Source of the DNA: an uncultured Bacteroidales bacterium | GTDB lineage: Bacteria > Bacteroidota > Bacteroidia > Bacteroidales > UBA1715 | DNA: 6,258 nt | NCBI GenBank assembly: GCA_937892155.1 | Contig: CALAUG010000071.1 | Span: 1 to 6,258, forward strand | Direction of reading: 5' to 3' | Program-made: the position numbers and the translations under genes | The notes under the pieces: model-generated | Told to the model about the DNA's origin: nothing | Seen by the model: the letters and a program-made list of their open reading frames with translations, nothing else | Databases searched by the model: none | Shown: piece by piece, positions 6,194 to 6,258 of the stretch | Layout of the letters: the number at the start of each line of letters is the position of its first letter | Numbering within the stretch: position 1 is the first letter of the stretch

Positions 6194-6258
6194 TCAATAG
6201 TTCAATACCACAAAATCAGTGTTGATGTGATCCGAATAATCCAACACGACTTTTTCAT
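6194..6258 (-). CDS. Possible 3' end of an unidentified gene cut by the right window edge
   Basis: Reading the - strand from 6256, 20 codons are open to a TGA at 6194-6196 and encode a peptide ending DYSDHINTDFVVLNY. About half of these codons end in G or C, nearer to rnhB than to the AT-rich operon, so it could be the end of a resident chromosomal gene some 150 bases upstream of the AIPR start. The stretch is too short to identify a family. A second - strand frame (18 codons from an ATG at the very edge) and a + strand frame from ATG 6170 also stay open here, so this choice is only a preference. Confidence 0.3.
   Translation of the reverse strand, partial: EKVVLDYSDHINTDFVVLNY

Noticed and set aside
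6151..6258. Possible divergent + strand gene starting at ATG 6170 with a TATTTTG box upstream
   Set aside because: The box is one base short of the consensus, the peptide is unrecognisable, and the - strand frame over the same bases has a more protein-like composition. The window ends too soon to decide.
6202..6258. 18-codon - strand frame beginning with ATG exactly at the window edge
   Set aside because: It is very short, overlaps a better frame, and its match to the window edge looks coincidental.
1..6258. CRISPR arrays, tRNA or rRNA genes, insertion sequences, att-type direct repeats
   Set aside because: I looked along the window and at both spacers and saw no regular repeat-spacer pattern, no cloverleaf candidate, no transposase or integrase frame, and no matching repeats flanking the operon.

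Overview
The window is most likely chromosomal DNA from a Bacteroidetes bacterium, probably of the order Bacteroidales. Two things point there. The gene end at the left edge closely resembles the C-terminus of ribonuclease HII as I know it from that group. The promoter in front of the main operon carries a perfect Bacteroidetes-type -7 box (TAnnTTTG), and none of the three operon genes has a visible Shine-Dalgarno site.

Layout: (1) 1-143, + strand, the last 46 codons of rnhB, with GC-rich third codon positions. (2) 144-303, a short spacer between convergent genes. It has no convincing terminator, but the reading frame after the rnhB stop stays open to 299 and encodes a hydrophobic segment. 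(3) 304-6043, an AT-rich three-gene operon on the - strand. In transcription order it holds an AIPR-family protein (616 aa), a large RecQ-like superfamily 2 helicase with long extra N- and C-terminal regions (1032 aa), and a 265-aa protein I do not recognise. Both junctions are 4-base ATGA stop/start overlaps. (4) 6044-6193, the operon's leader and promoter region. (5) 6194-6258, what may be the 3' end of another - strand gene cut by the window edge.

The operon is the main interest. AIPR proteins are linked to abortive infection and phage resistance, and they also occur in multi-gene defence clusters such as MZA (MutL/Z1/DUF/AIPR). Helicases are common partners of effectors in bacterial defence. 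A compact, translationally coupled set of AIPR protein, RecQ-like helicase and small orphan protein, AT-rich and next to a housekeeping gene, fits a mobile antiviral system. I cannot match this exact trio to a named system from memory. A plausible but unproven model is that the helicase senses or remodels invading or damaged DNA, the AIPR protein is the effector or a regulator, and the 265-aa protein is an accessory or control subunit. No transposase, integrase, CRISPR array, tRNA or rRNA is visible.
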